Shown here: positions 33,501 through 45,500 of the stretch, in pieces
How the letters are laid out: each line of letters opens with the position of its first letter
Position numbering within the stretch: the first letter of the stretch is position 1
Assembly (NCBI RefSeq): GCF_030247195.1
Contig: NC_080672.1
Span: 4,030,001 to 4,094,000, forward strand
Length of the DNA stretch: 64,000 bases
Direction: 5' to 3'
Origin: Topomyia yanbarensis
Lineage: Eukaryota > Arthropoda > Insecta > Diptera > Culicidae
Notes under the pieces: model-generated
Database searches by the model: none
What the model was told of the DNA's origin: nothing
Seen by the model: only the letters and a program-made list of their open reading frames with translations
Position numbers and translations under genes: made by a program

Positions 33501-33809
33501 TGATAACAACACCCAATGAAAATTATTAGCAACGCGAAATAGGCTAATGATTGGAAAATTGAAAATAATTTTCATTCGACTGGATAAATTCGTAACGAAC
33601 GGAAGCAAAGAAAGAAGCTCCAAAGAATTCATATGGATCGTCACGACAACCTGTTTCCCATATATTATTGCTGACTCGATTCTCACAATCTTAGTCTTTA
33701 ATGAAGGGTATAATAATCACATTGATTACTACCGAATTTCATTTGAACGAAGTATTAGTCCCGAAGTTAAGTGAAAGAATCCGAACAGACGAACATTTCC
33801 TATGTATTG
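30587..33809. other. No recognisable gene; mixed unique DNA
   Basis: Holds a short CAGCCAGCCAACCAGC array (about 31316-31345). Frames up to 150 codons (30826-31278) overlap others and have no motif I recognise. The less AT-rich stretch at 30900-32200 could be non-coding DNA of a host locus. A ~90-codon frame at 32752-33036 also lacks identity. Confidence 0.35.
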
Positions 33810-35735
33810 TGCTTTTCTGCTATAGAAAGGTTATGCAATCACTCTGAAAATCAACTCTTTAACAGAGACCCGAAGGGCCGAAACCGTTCGACTCACTTTG
33901 TCGAGCTCAGCAAATGTGTTTGTGCGTATAAGTGTGTATTCAGGGTGTTTGGTTCATGGTTAAGAATCTCTCGGGGGGTGATAGACTGCCATATTTGGCA
34001 AAAAAAATTGTTCTACACCTACCATCAAATCTCAACCGTTACAGAGTTATTGAACTTTTTGTGTGAAAAACTTATTTGTCTACAAATACCTCTAACTTTA
34101 AAAGTATACTTTGTATTTTAAATATTTCAGTTCCAATCGAAAGGTGAGAAAATTTCCTATTGAATGGTCTTCTCATATCTTTTAAGTAATTAGTTTTAAT
34201 TACGTTTTAGCTGTAAAATAGTTAAAAGTTAGTGTTTTTGAGGAGGTTTTTGCTAATTTTCTCGAAATAATGAAGTATGATTATAGCAATATCCATTATC
34301 CAAAAGTTGGGTTTTAGGACGATTCATAATTTGTTCTTGGACGTCATATTTCTATCTCTTCTAATTTCTTTGTAATTTCATTACTATACTTTTCCTGTAA
34401 CCGACTTGCAAGTGCTTAAAAGACTCTAATCTAAAAAATATGCTTTATATCGTTATTTACAGGATTTCATTGGAAAGCTGAGAAAATGTCCTATCAGTGT
34501 ATGTACAAATATCTTTTAGTTAAGTGTACTAAATGATTTTTTACTAACGAAATAACTCAAAATTTGTGTTTTTTGGAGAGTTTTTTAATTATTCTAATTA
34601 TTAACCAACAAAATTTATCGTTACTATTGTTCATTTGATGCCCCTTAATGTTCTCTATAACTTTTTATTTGACACTGTCTATATCTCTTTTTATTTTGCT
34701 GCTATTTAATAGTTAACACAGCATGAGCTCGCCACAAATGTAGTGGGTTCGAAATCGTTATTTTTGCATATGAAACCATGTGATAAAAAACCATTTTGCG
34801 TCGAAACCAAAAGAGATAATTGAATGGAGTCAAAGAAAGAACTATAACACTTGCTGAGATGCATTATTTCCATGATAATAATGGTGATGTTTATTATTTA
34901 CTATTTTAAGAAAATAACGAAAATGCTAATAATAGCACTAACTTTAAACTAATTTACTTTTAAAAGAATACTAAATTCACTTAACTGAAAGGTATTAATA
35001 CATTTTTCACTGTTAAATTTTCCTGGCTTTCGAATAAAAAAAAAAGTACAATAGGTGCCATAATTTTTTAATTAGAGCTGGTACTAGTGAAAATGAGATA
35101 AAAATATCCAAGTTGAATAACCCAAAATCATGAAAATAAGAAAAAGTAAGTGTATCATTTCAAAGAACGAATTAAGCAGCTCATCAAGACTAACAATCTG
35201 AATTATTAAAATGATGAGGTTAACTATTAGGATTTTCAAGAAATGAACGAAAAATCGTTTAAAATTGTTTAATTTTCAATAAATTACTTTGAAAAGGCTA
35301 CTTAAACTCATTAGCTGAAACATGTGAGGGCATCACTCAATGCGAAATTTTCACCTTTCGAATGGAACTAAAACATTTAAAATACAAAGTATACTTTTAA
35401 AGTTAGAGGTATTTTAAGACAAATAAGTTTTTTACACTCTGTAACGGTTGAAATTTGATGGTATGTGTAGAACACTTTTTTTTCTCCAAATATTGCATTC
35501 TATCACCCCCCGAGAGATTCTTAGCCATGAACCAAACACCCTGTATGTATTATGTGACCAACAATCGTTTCTCGGAGTAGACCGAACCAATTTTCTCAAA
35601 TGAAGATACTGGTCTCCATTGAATTTAATTCTAATTCGACATCCGGTTCCGGAGTTACTGGTTGACAAGTGCGATCATACGGTACCACCATGATATCTAG
35701 GTGATGAAAAACTTATTAAAATGAGTGTTAAATTA
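33810..35735 (-). repeat. Dispersed repeat copy, split by a hAT-like element
   Basis: Inverted copy of the repeat seen at 50478-51463 and 51650-52560: TATAGAAAGGTTATGCAATC at the left, a degenerate GGGCCGAAACC block at 33874, and CCGGTTCCGGAGTTACTGG plus CGGTACCACCATGATAT at 35643-35696. The element at 33941-35543 sits in the middle. No coding. Confidence 0.75.
33941..35543. mobile_element. hAT-like foldback element, 1.6 kb
   Basis: Inverted ends CAGGGTGTTTGGTTCATGG and CCATGAACCAAACACCCTG, with similarity extending ~200 bp into both sides (CTCTCGGGGGGTGATAGA; CTCTAACTTTAAAAGTATAC). Flanks TGTGTATT (33933-33940) and TATGTATT (35544-35551) match at 7 of 8. The AT-rich interior has no transposase. 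It interrupts the dispersed repeat at 33810-35735. Confidence 0.85.
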
Positions 35736-35810
35736 CTTAAATTTGTAGGCTCGTAGTTGATTTGACAACATTGGTTACCTAGCACGGTTTAAATGCCCCG
35801 GAGAACTTCA

Positions 35811-37420
35811 GCATCTCTGAAACTTCGCAATATGAAAGAATGGGCTTTCCCCTTTCATTTGAAACTATGTTTAAAATAATCCGTCGGGGGTCTAGAGCAA
35901 CTTTTTTTAAAGTTTTTTTGTAACAATATAGGTGTTACTACTGGAGCTAGTTCATATTCCTGTCTCTAGATGGTGCTTTATACATTCGAACAACACTAAA
36001 AGTGAGAATTTGATAGGAAATTTAATTGTCTGCAAGTTTGTTGACCACTAAAAATTGATCTGAAATCATCCGGAAAAGTTGCTTAAGATTTTAACAAAGT
36101 TATATCTAAGATAGTTTCACACGAGGCCTACGGGTTTGGAAATATGTTTTTTCGCACTTATTACATTACCAAAAAAAGAATTAATATAATAGGCTTAGTG
36201 GCATGAAAATATTAGACGGGATTTATTACGTTGACAATTCTAATTGACCTTCTGAAAATTAGGATGTTTGACAGAGACAGAAAACTATTTGTGCTTTTGG
36301 TTCAAGTCTGTAATCTTTCCCGATAGGTTCGAAGGAACTACCATTCATCGGAAGGTATTGCTTGGTTACAAGGGTTTGCTTCCATTTATGTTTTAGAAAG
36401 GACCATACGTCGTATAATTTAGGTTATGATCGCCTAAGTCAGCTATTATAATTCCGATCAAGACGAAATGTTGGGACACACCGTTTCTAATTTAACGCAA
36501 ACCACAGCAGTAACTTAGTAGTTAGCGTGAAACGATTCGTTCAAATTTTCTCCGCGTAGCCTATTGTGGCAGTTGGATTTTACGGCCATTTCCTATCAAT
36601 TATGCGAGATATCGTTAGTAAATAGATCCTAGATTATGCGAAATGTATTACTTTTGAAAACAAAATATGAAATGAGTACAACAAAAACCTTATATACATA
36701 GAAGTCCTCGAATATATCCCAAAAAAATTATCTTGATCCAAACACTCAAAGTTTTTTGTTCACTGTTTGTCACATTGAGTTAATTTTGAAAACGGATAAT
36801 CAGCGTTTTTAACCATGCGTTGCAATGAAATCCGCGAAATATTGCAATGGTGCGTTAAAAGTTTCATTAAGTTTGTTCGAATATAAAGGTTGAAGTTCAG
36901 GACACGTGAATTTTATACGAAGATGCCAACGGAGTAGGAGATTCATGTAAGAATAGTTATCAGTCATCCCTGAGAACGATCGAAAAAATGAAAAAGAAGG
37001 CATACATCATTGCAAAAGCTGTTTCTGCGGGAGGAATCACTTACCATCATGAACAAGAACATTAATATCATACTAGTTTTGCCAACACTTATCTAAGACT
37101 TTTCATCTCAAAAATATTAATGGTTCCCTGTATCAGGGAATTATAATTTTCAGCTGAAAGATGAGACTTTCCAAGCTCTCGAACTCCGCTGAATTCACTG
37201 TTGATCTATCAGATTCTCACTTTTAGTGTTGTTCGAATGTCTACAACACCATCTAGGGGCAGAAATATAAACTGGTTCCACTGTAAGATCTATGTTTTCA
37301 CGAAAAAAAAACTTCAAAAAAAAGTTGCTCTAGACCCCCCGACGGATTATTTCGATTTTGGTTTCAAATGAAAGGGGAAAGCCAATTCTTTCATATCCTG
37401 AAGTTTCAGAGATACTGATT
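35811..37420. mobile_element. Foldback element with ~215-bp arms
   Basis: Left arm 35811-36025 (CATCTCTGAAACTTC, GGGCTTTCCCCTTTCATTTG, CCGTCGGGGGTCTAGAGCAA, ACAACACTAAAAGTGAGAA) is the inverse of 37205-37420. The 1.2 kb between them has no gene. No clear TSD was found. Confidence 0.75.
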
Positions 37421-37492
37421 TTTTTGCATAAAGTTGTTAAAAAAGACACCGTGAGGTATGACGGGAGCGAACCCGCCCGTTCGAATTAAACC

Positions 37493-37771
37493 AATAATTC
37501 AATTTTTGGTCTTTTAGCTGAAGTGCCAATACCTTATTTAGGACTGGTGGTATCCAACGGAGAAAAACGATCGGAAATGGGATAGCATAAGGGTTAGTGC
37601 ATTGGGCCGGAGTCTCAAAGGTTGCGAGTTCGAATCTCGCCTCTGGGGGGAATTTTTTTCACATGATTGCTTAGCTTCACTCACCATTTCCAATCGTTTT
37701 TCTCCGTTGGATACCACCAGTCCTAAATAAGGTATTGGCACTTAAGTCAAAAGACCAAAAATTGAATTATT
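37493..37771. repeat. 88-bp inverted repeat enclosing a tRNA-like loop
   Basis: Arms 37493-37580 and 37684-37771 are each 88 bp and agree at 84 positions. They start AATAATTCAATTTTTGGTC and contain GGACTGGTGGTATCCAACGG. The 103-bp loop contains a tRNA-like sequence and a T7 run. Such an arrangement could act as a MITE or a hairpin transcript. No TSD was recognised. Confidence 0.85.
37576..37648 (+). pseudogene. tRNA-like sequence with Pol III boxes
   Basis: From TA at 37583: a D arm GCAT/GTGC with an A-box-like TAGCATAAGGGTTAGTGC; an anticodon stem TTGGG/CTCAA with a 7-nt loop CCGGAGT (positional anticodon GGA); variable loop AGGTT; a perfect T stem GCGAG/CTCGC with loop TTCGAAT, and B-box-like GAGTTCGAATCTC. 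Position 33 is C instead of U. The 5' strand of the acceptor belongs to the inverted arm and does not pair with CTCTGGG. A T7 run at 37653-37659 could end Pol III transcription. A GGA anticodon would mean serine, but the short variable loop does not fit tRNA-Ser. So it is a tRNA-derived relic or SINE-like head, not a functional tRNA. Confidence 0.65.
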
Positions 37772-37959
37772 AGTGCTTTATTAATAATATCATATTTATT
37801 TAGATGTCGGTATTGCATGGAGTTTTACGAATCTAAGTGTTTCAGATGATTTTTACGAGTTCTTCATTTATATATTTGGTATAATATTACTGAAGAACTC
37901 ATAATTTAAACTTTTCACAAAATACGTAAATAGTAGCAAAATAGAAATTTAATTTAATA

Positions 37960-38028
37960 AACTTAATTTAGGGTTCGATTTTGTTGGTTTGCCATATAAA
38001 CCAACAAAATCGAACCCTAAATTAAGTT
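37960..38028. repeat. Perfect 31-bp hairpin
   Basis: Arms 37960-37990 and 37998-38028 are perfectly complementary, with a 7-nt loop GCCATAT. The core is GGGTTCGATTTTGTTGGTTT. It may be a very small MITE or a recent inverted duplication. No flanking duplication was recognised. Confidence 0.9.
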
Positions 38029-39464
38029 ATCAAATGAATCAAATGTAATGTAACAATTATTAAATGTGCACTTCAAATTCATGGACGAGTGAAAACCCAA
38101 ATAAAGAAACATAATAAAATTTTGTCTGGAATAGGTAGTGAAGCCAGTCAAAATTTCGACATTTCTGGTTCGATTAACTGGTCAAGTAACCGAAACTTCT
38201 TCAGGAAATCATAATTAACTCAAAGACACAATTATAGTTTTTATTTTTTGAAAATCTCATGCCATTATCGCGAATTAGCTGACGGTATTGCAAACATCAT
38301 CAAGCGTATTGCGTGCATCAGCGCTAAAGAACCTCTGACAGACAATTCTTTACCTTCTTATTTTTCAAAACATGGAAATTTTTTATTACTTTTTCTGAAA
38401 GTTCTTGAGATACAAGATACGAGAAATATATCAAAAGTTAACAGCGCTTTCAAGCACGCTACGACTACCAAGAGCAGTGGTAATTTGAAATTTTAAGCTC
38501 TATTATCTCGAAATGTCATTTTTCCAAAAATGGTTTTCCGTGATCACGATTGCCGAAAAACCACTCAACCGATTTTTTTCAATTGATCATAATTAATTTG
38601 TCCCGTACCTTAACGATTCCTTTTTTGTGCATAAATTTTTGATTTGTGGATGGGAATTTTTGAATACAATTTTTAGAGCATGAAACAGCGATTTTTTAGG
38701 AAAAACGTTCCCGGATGCAGGAAAAAATTATTATTTGTTGAACTAATCTTTAAGGTACGAGAGATATTCATATACTAAGAAATTTTTTTGAGTTTTGGGA
38801 TTTTAGTTGATCTGTTCAACTCGTAATCTCCGCAAACCTTTATAAAAAATGTATGGAAAAAGTAAAAAACATGATAAAGTAAGCTTACCCTATTCAGAGG
38901 GCTCTAATGTGCCACGCACCAAACATTCTTAGCGTTATTGTGCATAGTTTAGACAGTGAAAAAAGTTCCTGTTCGTGCATTTTGGTTTGCACCTTTCTTT
39001 CTTATACGTAGTTGAAGTTGATGTAAAAAAATGTAAAAATCTTCAATAACTTTGTATTTTTACATACAGTCTTCGACAATTTTATGTAGTTTTGATACCT
39101 ACACATTTGCCTTGAACATAGTTTGCACGAAAAGTTACAATGAAAAAAGTTATATTAAAAAAACTATATTTTAGGGGGTTGCCATGGAAAACGCCTTATA
39201 AAACGATAACCTTTAGTCCTACAAGCTCAAGTTCTTCAACAGAATTCTTCACTATGAGCATTTCTAAAACTTTGTCGAAGACACCAACGTTCTACCTCGT
39301 CAATGTAAAAAGTTATTTTTTTTAGTTCGATCATAGTAAGCCATGCCTAATTTCAATTGTTATCATATTGTGGGGAATATCCATACGAATAATTCCTCCA
39401 AAGACACCTTGTGAATATATTCGATGGTTTTGCTTCTAATGAATTAAGTTCACGTTTTTTGGCG
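38029..39464. other. No recognisable gene; AT-rich
   Basis: AT-rich with the common phrases of degenerate mosquito repeats (for example TTTGTATTTTTACATACAGT at 39050), but no TIR pair or motif that I can support. Confidence 0.35.
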
Positions 39465-40110
39465 TTTCCGACCACTGTGCACCGCTCGCGCGATCATGAA
39501 TAGATCACGTCCGGAAGTCTCTACCCTCGGTCAGTTGGATCAATCAAAAAATGATGCTCATATTCACTAGACAACACGTTCCATGACGACATAACCGGGA
39601 ACTCTACGGATATGGAAGAACTCACCTTCTTCTCATCTGAGCCGTACATCGAAAATAATTATCAGATTCACGGTCCGCGCGCGATCGTCCTGTGTTCGCG
39701 AATATGGAAATGAACACACGGTTATAAAATCGAATTCATGCACGCGAAGTTACATACACGCTAGTGCAAGTGACATACAAACTCCTACGCGATCGAACAC
39801 GTTAACGCAAAAACGCTCGAGCCCTCGCGATGATACACGCGATCGCGAAGTCTCTATGCCCGCACATATCCGAACCGTACAAGGAATATCGCATTCAGAA
39901 TTATGGCCAATTGGCCTTAAGACATGTTTTAGTGAGTGACATTTCCCGTCTCGTCTGCAACTGTAGCGAGTGAGTCTCGCGGAGTGCCCCTTCGAGATCC
40001 TTGCTCTACAGCTCCAAACTCGAAAAAACTCTATTGCGCAATTAATGAACACCCACGTCAACTCAGAGATGTATGCACCCCTGGACTCAAACGCTAAAAC
40101 TCACACCTTC
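39465..40110. other. CpG-rich island with repeated CGCGATCG-type motifs
   Basis: CpG is abundant here and rare around it. CGATCG-containing words recur: CGCGCGCGATCGTC at 39677, TACGCGATCGAACACG at 39786, CACGCGATCGCGAAG at 39835. No frame with known motifs. It could be a solo LTR, a regulatory region or a satellite-like remnant; I cannot decide. Confidence 0.45.
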
Positions 40111-40565
40111 CATGCACACTCCACCACACAGTAGGACTCACAATTAGGCTTATACATATAAAGTCTAGCAACCAGGGGAAGTACATTTCAAACGATGAAG
40201 ACATTGCATCAGCGTTGCTGTCTTTAAGGCACCATAGCTTCGTCCGTCAGGTCAAGGATGTATGAATCCCGCTACCCACCTACCCACTTATACAAACCTA
40301 TAAATAGCTGAGTTTCATTAGATACTACTCTAATACCGAAACGTGAAGCGATCGTATTGATTACGACTATTGCTAGTGGAGCATCATTGCAATTTTTGCA
40401 AAAGAAAACTCCAGAACGTATCAATTCATTAAACATAATTAAAATAAGCCAATCCTCTAGATACATACATCAACCACTCTTTTTCTCAGTAAACATGACG
40501 AAGTAGATAAAAGTATAGCAGCCATCAATTTTTTCCTACCTTTAGAAACACCAACTCCATCTAGC
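40111..40565. other. No recognisable gene
   Basis: Nothing beyond AT-rich sequence and a CCCACCTACCCACTTAT phrase at 40274. Confidence 0.35.
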
Positions 40566-40568
40566 GAA

Positions 40569-40628
40569 CGGCTCTTTCAAAAGCAGCCACTCCCTTGCGG
40601 CTGCAAGGGAGCAAAGCAAGAAGAGCCG
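40569..40628. other. Compound stem-loop
   Basis: An outer stem CGGCTCTT/AAGAGCCG (40569-40576 and 40621-40628) encloses an inner stem CTCCCTTGC/GCAAGGGAG (40590-40598 and 40603-40611) with a GGCT loop. It could be a structured RNA, or chance within a degenerate element. Confidence 0.5.
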
Positions 40629-40633
40629 ACAGC

Positions 40634-42806
40634 TCTACCGCAACCTGCCCGGGAACATGTTTGTTCCATTCAAAACATTGAATGCGACAAGATCACTGGA
40701 GCATAAATTTCAATTTTATTGACTTAATTAATGTTTGCTGCTGTGTGGCATCTTCTCATTTTCATTCGATCAGAAATTTTCGAATTAAGGTTGATGCTGA
40801 TGCAGATCCGGCCTCCAGTTCAACCCACAAACTGCTTCCGAAGTTTGCCGCTTTTCGATACCGTGAAATTTCCTCTTTTTACATCGTCTCTATCTCTCTC
40901 TTTCTCTGCAGCGGGTTTTTGGCTAACATTGCTCCTGTAAAGCGCGAATCTACCTGGCATACGTACGTCATGACTGAAAGAGCTATCGAGCAACGCGGAG
41001 GTGGAAGACGCGAACGGAAATGATACTGCATTAATTACAGCTGATTGCGTTGTAATTGAAGTGTGAATACGCTATTCCCGGTCTGGTTGCAGGATTTTCC
41101 CCGTCCAGCATACGCCAACCAGTCGATTACTGGCGTTGGATGCGACAGGACCACCCTTTTGGTACTTAATGACTTTCAGATTCGCGATGTATTGGAAGGA
41201 TTCAACTTTTGGAATCATCTTTAATTTACTTTTTGATAAATACTAGTAAAAAACTGTTCGTATTTTGATGATGAAAATTACACTGAAAGTCTCCAATCAT
41301 GAACAAGTTCATACTTGATTGAACGCTTTTTAGTATTATAAGGTTAAGAATCGCTAATACTTCTATATTCGTTAACATGGTTATTTACAGTATTGAATTA
41401 CTTAAATTGTAAAAATTGACTTGCAGTCAATGATTTAAATCTCAAGCAGGAAAGTGAGAACATATAACTGAAACGTGTTTTGTTTGCAGAACACGAACCT
41501 TTTTCTGTAAACTATTAGTTACTTTGCGATGAAATCGTCAGACCACGGATAATGTTCCAATTAAGCTAACTAATTAACGCAAAAATAACAAGATTATGAA
41601 CAAATGGCAACACTCCTTCCAAAACCAACCTCCTTGCTACACATGCTTTCTCCGCACATATATATTTTACACCCCAGCAGGCTATGAATATTTGACGAAA
41701 TTGCCTGTTTATTTCCTTCATTTATAGGCTAATAATCATTTGATGAATAACTTGCACCCACTTTTGCCTGAAACTCCTTCGTACAAGTTTATTTTACTTT
41801 TTTTTTTTCCTATTTCGCACTGGATGTGCAGCTTGAACCATTTCGAAGTGATCGAAGGTCTTCGGAAAACCCTCCCGTCTGTTGCCTCTTTTTATATCCG
41901 GTTTTCACGTGTACTCATTCCTGCAAACGCAAGCAGCCTTTGAGGCCAGGCTCTTCAAAGAAAAGTTGTAGCGTTAAAGAACAACGAACCGAATACTTAT
42001 GGTTACTCCTCTGTAGTTTCTCCCCTCTTAGCAGCCTGGAATACTGCCCCCATGCAGCAACAGCAGTGCAGCACACACAAACTTTTTCTGTGGAGGATTT
42101 TTTTTTGTTGCGCTCCCTTCAGAGTTCATTGGAAGTGGAAAGCACAAAAAACAAAAACGCAAACGTTTTTCCTCATCATCCACCACCACCAGGCTTGTGG
42201 TTCTGCTGGGCCGCCAGCTTTACGACAGACGATTTATTCGAAGCGAGTGAAAGCACCGGAAGGAGTTGAAGGACGAGCGAGGCGGTTCGAAATAAAGAAT
42301 AGGATGAGCAGGAATACAGAAAAAAAAAATCGAACGACCAACTATCCGAAAATCAATGAAAATAGTACGCGGCGCGGCGTTCGATGGGGTATACCGCCTA
42401 CGCCCTTATGGATCCTAGTTGGCTGCGTCAGACTGCCTTAGACTGAGTTTCGCACAGCGAACTAGAAAGCGTTCCTGTTTTATGGTAGTGCCATTCGCAC
42501 TGGGTTTCAATCGATAAATGCTGGCGCATCATAGACCATAGAGAAAATTGTGTACTTGGGTTACTTTAAATGTTCCACTTGGGCACGTTGAATTTGAAGT
42601 ACTTTTTAGTTACAGTTTTGTTTTAGTGATCGAACATAAACGTAGTGCGAAATAGTGGATAGATCATTTGGAAATAGGGCATTTTCAAATGCTTACATTT
42701 CTTTCACTTTTTAATGTTCTGTTGATACCGCTCATCATCCGACGGTGCACTCTTTCTTCAATCTCGGTATTGGCTAGATGATTTCACCAATAAACTTATC
42801 CAGCTG
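40634..42806. other. No recognisable gene
   Basis: Frames of 60-147 codons at 40682-41023 and 41740-42441 overlap in different frames and have no motif I recognise. A moderately GC-rich stretch (41900-42440) could belong to a host locus, but I see no splice-consistent coding. Confidence 0.35.
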
Positions 42807-44494
42807 CAGTGGCATAGCCAGAAATTTGGTTTGGAGGGGGGGGGGGGGGTTGATGAAAATCGTTGATTTTTCGAAAATCCTTAAATTTTTGATAAATTAG
42901 GTAAAGCTCAGAAACAAAATTAGTCTAACGGATGCCTTTTATAATTTCTTTTAAAATATGTCAATGAAGTCATAGAATGCAAGTAAAAAGAGCCGGTGTC
43001 GGCGGTAAAACACGATGATGAGTTATGTTCTACCATAGACCATGCGGTAGACTTGGGTGCAACGCCCAACTCCTACTCTGCAGAAGGCAAAGAATTCTTC
43101 ACATTTCCTTTCGATCATGCCCATATGAGCCTGCCTAGAACTAGTTTTCACATCTAAGTTTATAACTGATTCGCTCTAGAATACCTATCCGTCTTTCAAT
43201 TTCATTGCTTTCGTTTCTCTTAGTCTCAAATAACAAGTAAAAAGAGCACTTTTAAAGTTGAATAAATGTTCAAAACTTTTCTAACGGTTAAGATAATAAA
43301 ATTTCGAAACTATCAACTTTGGAGGTTTAATAACCTCGAAGAAGCTTTTCAACACAAAAAGCGCTTCCTTCGATATAATTATGTTGGTGATTAAATCTCC
43401 TTGAAGTAATTATGGAGAAATAATTCTTCACAAATAGTAAGAGACTTGATGTCTTCAGCAAAGTTGTTGATAATATTGAAGGCTACACAAATGCAATATA
43501 TCGAGATATATAACGATATTTAACAAATTCCCTCAAACCAGTTCTTTTCACTGATACTTTCTATTGTAAGCTTCGGAGAAAACCTTGAATAGAATGTGAA
43601 TTTTATTGTTTACTCAGCAGAAAAGATTTATCAGTTACTGTACCCAATATCAGAATAATTTGTTTAAAAACTATGCAAAAAAATAGCTGATTTTCGTTCA
43701 GGATACCGCAAAACATCTAACTTAAAATTAGTTGTTCGCGTTTCGGATTCTCCTCATCAGTAACTAATCTTGGTGCCAATTAGATGATAAATCTAAACTA
43801 GCACCAAAATTAGCACTAGTTAGACGCTTAATCCTAAATCCAAAAAGTCATATGTCTTGCATGAACTAAGCAACTAGCATGTTCCGTGTGATGTGTCGAA
43901 CGACAAGCACAGAAGCGCTGGTTTGCTGTGCATTCAAATCAGTATGAGAATGAGTTACTGAAGAGGAGAATCCGAAACGCTAAAAACTATTTTTTTTTGT
44001 TTTAAAGGGTTTCTCTCATATATAGTCAAATGTATTTCGATATTCTGAATACAAGGAGTATTCAGGGGGTTAGAAATCGAACTCAGGTGAGCTGTTCACA
44101 CCTTGTCTACTTACCCCTATGCTTTTCCCGCCCCATTCAACAAAGTTTCTTGAAATTGCATTTTCGAAAACTTTGCAGAAACCATTAAATCTCGAACTAA
44201 ATATGTTTGAAGAATGAATATTTTATATAGTACTTCAAGGAGGATTGACCACCAAAATTATTTTATTAGAAGAGGTGCTGCTTTACGTTGTAATATTCTT
44301 CAAAAATTTTAAACATCCAAAGTTGACTGTTTCGAAAAAATGGGATCGTGACCGAAAAAAATATTTTCGCGCATAAATTTTTCTTTTCTTCATTATGAAA
44401 GCTCGCAACTTCAGAACGGGTCCTCTCATACAAAATGTTATTACGCCATTCAATTCATTAATAGCCACTAACTTGAAATATTTTAAAACCATTA

Positions 44495-45368
44495 GGGGAG
44501 CCCGGTGTAAGTTGGCGCAATCCTCTTTTCTCTGTTTCTATTAGACATAAAGCGCTGTCTCTCGTTGTGTACCTCAAGTAATACGAAACGCATTATCCAA
44601 TGTGTTTTTGTTGCAAAACATTTAGTTTTGTAGAAGCTGTGGGCGATATTGTGTTTTTGAGCATACTTTGTAAATTTTCTTAATTTTAAACTCTTTGTGT
44701 AATTTAAGGTGGTTTTCAATATATTCCCCGAATGATTATATTTTTCTATAGTGCATGAAAAGAGCTCTAAGCATCCGTATTGATATTACACCTATCCATA
44801 CACAAAAGTAATTTTTGAAACCCATTTTTATGAAATATGCGGTTGGGGTAAGCTGTGCAAAAATAGTCATCAAATATTTTAATTTTTGGATTTCACTCCA
44901 AAGTAAGAGCAACTTTTTCATGTGCCTCTCGTCAATGCAGTGAACAATAATTTCGGCCAATTGTCTGACGAATTTCGAAAATTTGCTTTCGTACATGGAG
45001 TACGCGTCGAAGTCAAAATGACGGGGTATTGAGACTGAAATATAATGAAAAGTGTCGACTAATATACAGTTTTATTGAAAAGACAATCGGCGCATTTCAT
45101 AAGGACCACTGATGTATCGAATTTCCATTTGATTGCTTATTTTCTGGCATTCCGCCAACTTACCCCAGGGCTGGGGTAAGTTGGCGGCTTTTCCGAGTCT
45201 CATATTTCTGTTTCTAGAAATGAAGACAACGTATCAAACGTTTTCATAAAATTCAGAGATGTTGCCAACAGTTTTCCCTTTCATGCAACTTGTTCTATTT
45301 TGCAAGATCTACCAAAATCAAAGCGGTAAAAAATGAAAACTGAAAACACCGCCAACTAGCCCCGGTCT
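44495..45368. mobile_element. TA-flanked MITE inside element B
   Basis: Starts GGGGAGCCCGGTGTAAGTTG after TA (44493-44494). The right end GCCAACTAGCCCCGGTCT lacks the last few bases. An internal inverted motif CGCCAACTTACCCC/GGGGTAAGTTGGCG lies at 45150-45185. It is the fuller relative of the right portion at 3769-4102. No gene. Confidence 0.7.
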
Positions 45369-45500
45369 ATAATTTTTTATCCAGCCTAGAGGCTATTTAT
45401 GTAATTGATAATACAACAAAAATCAAAGGCTCATATGATAAGCAACATGTCGATACTGACACACTTGAAACAAACAAAAATTTAATATTTATATAGCTTA

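Noticed and set aside
37576..37648. Functional tRNA gene
   Set aside because: The acceptor stem does not pair, position 33 is C, and the variable loop does not suit the GGA anticodon.
41740..42441. Overlapping frames of 67-147 codons
   Set aside because: Frames conflict, the composition is low-complexity, and no domain is recognisable.
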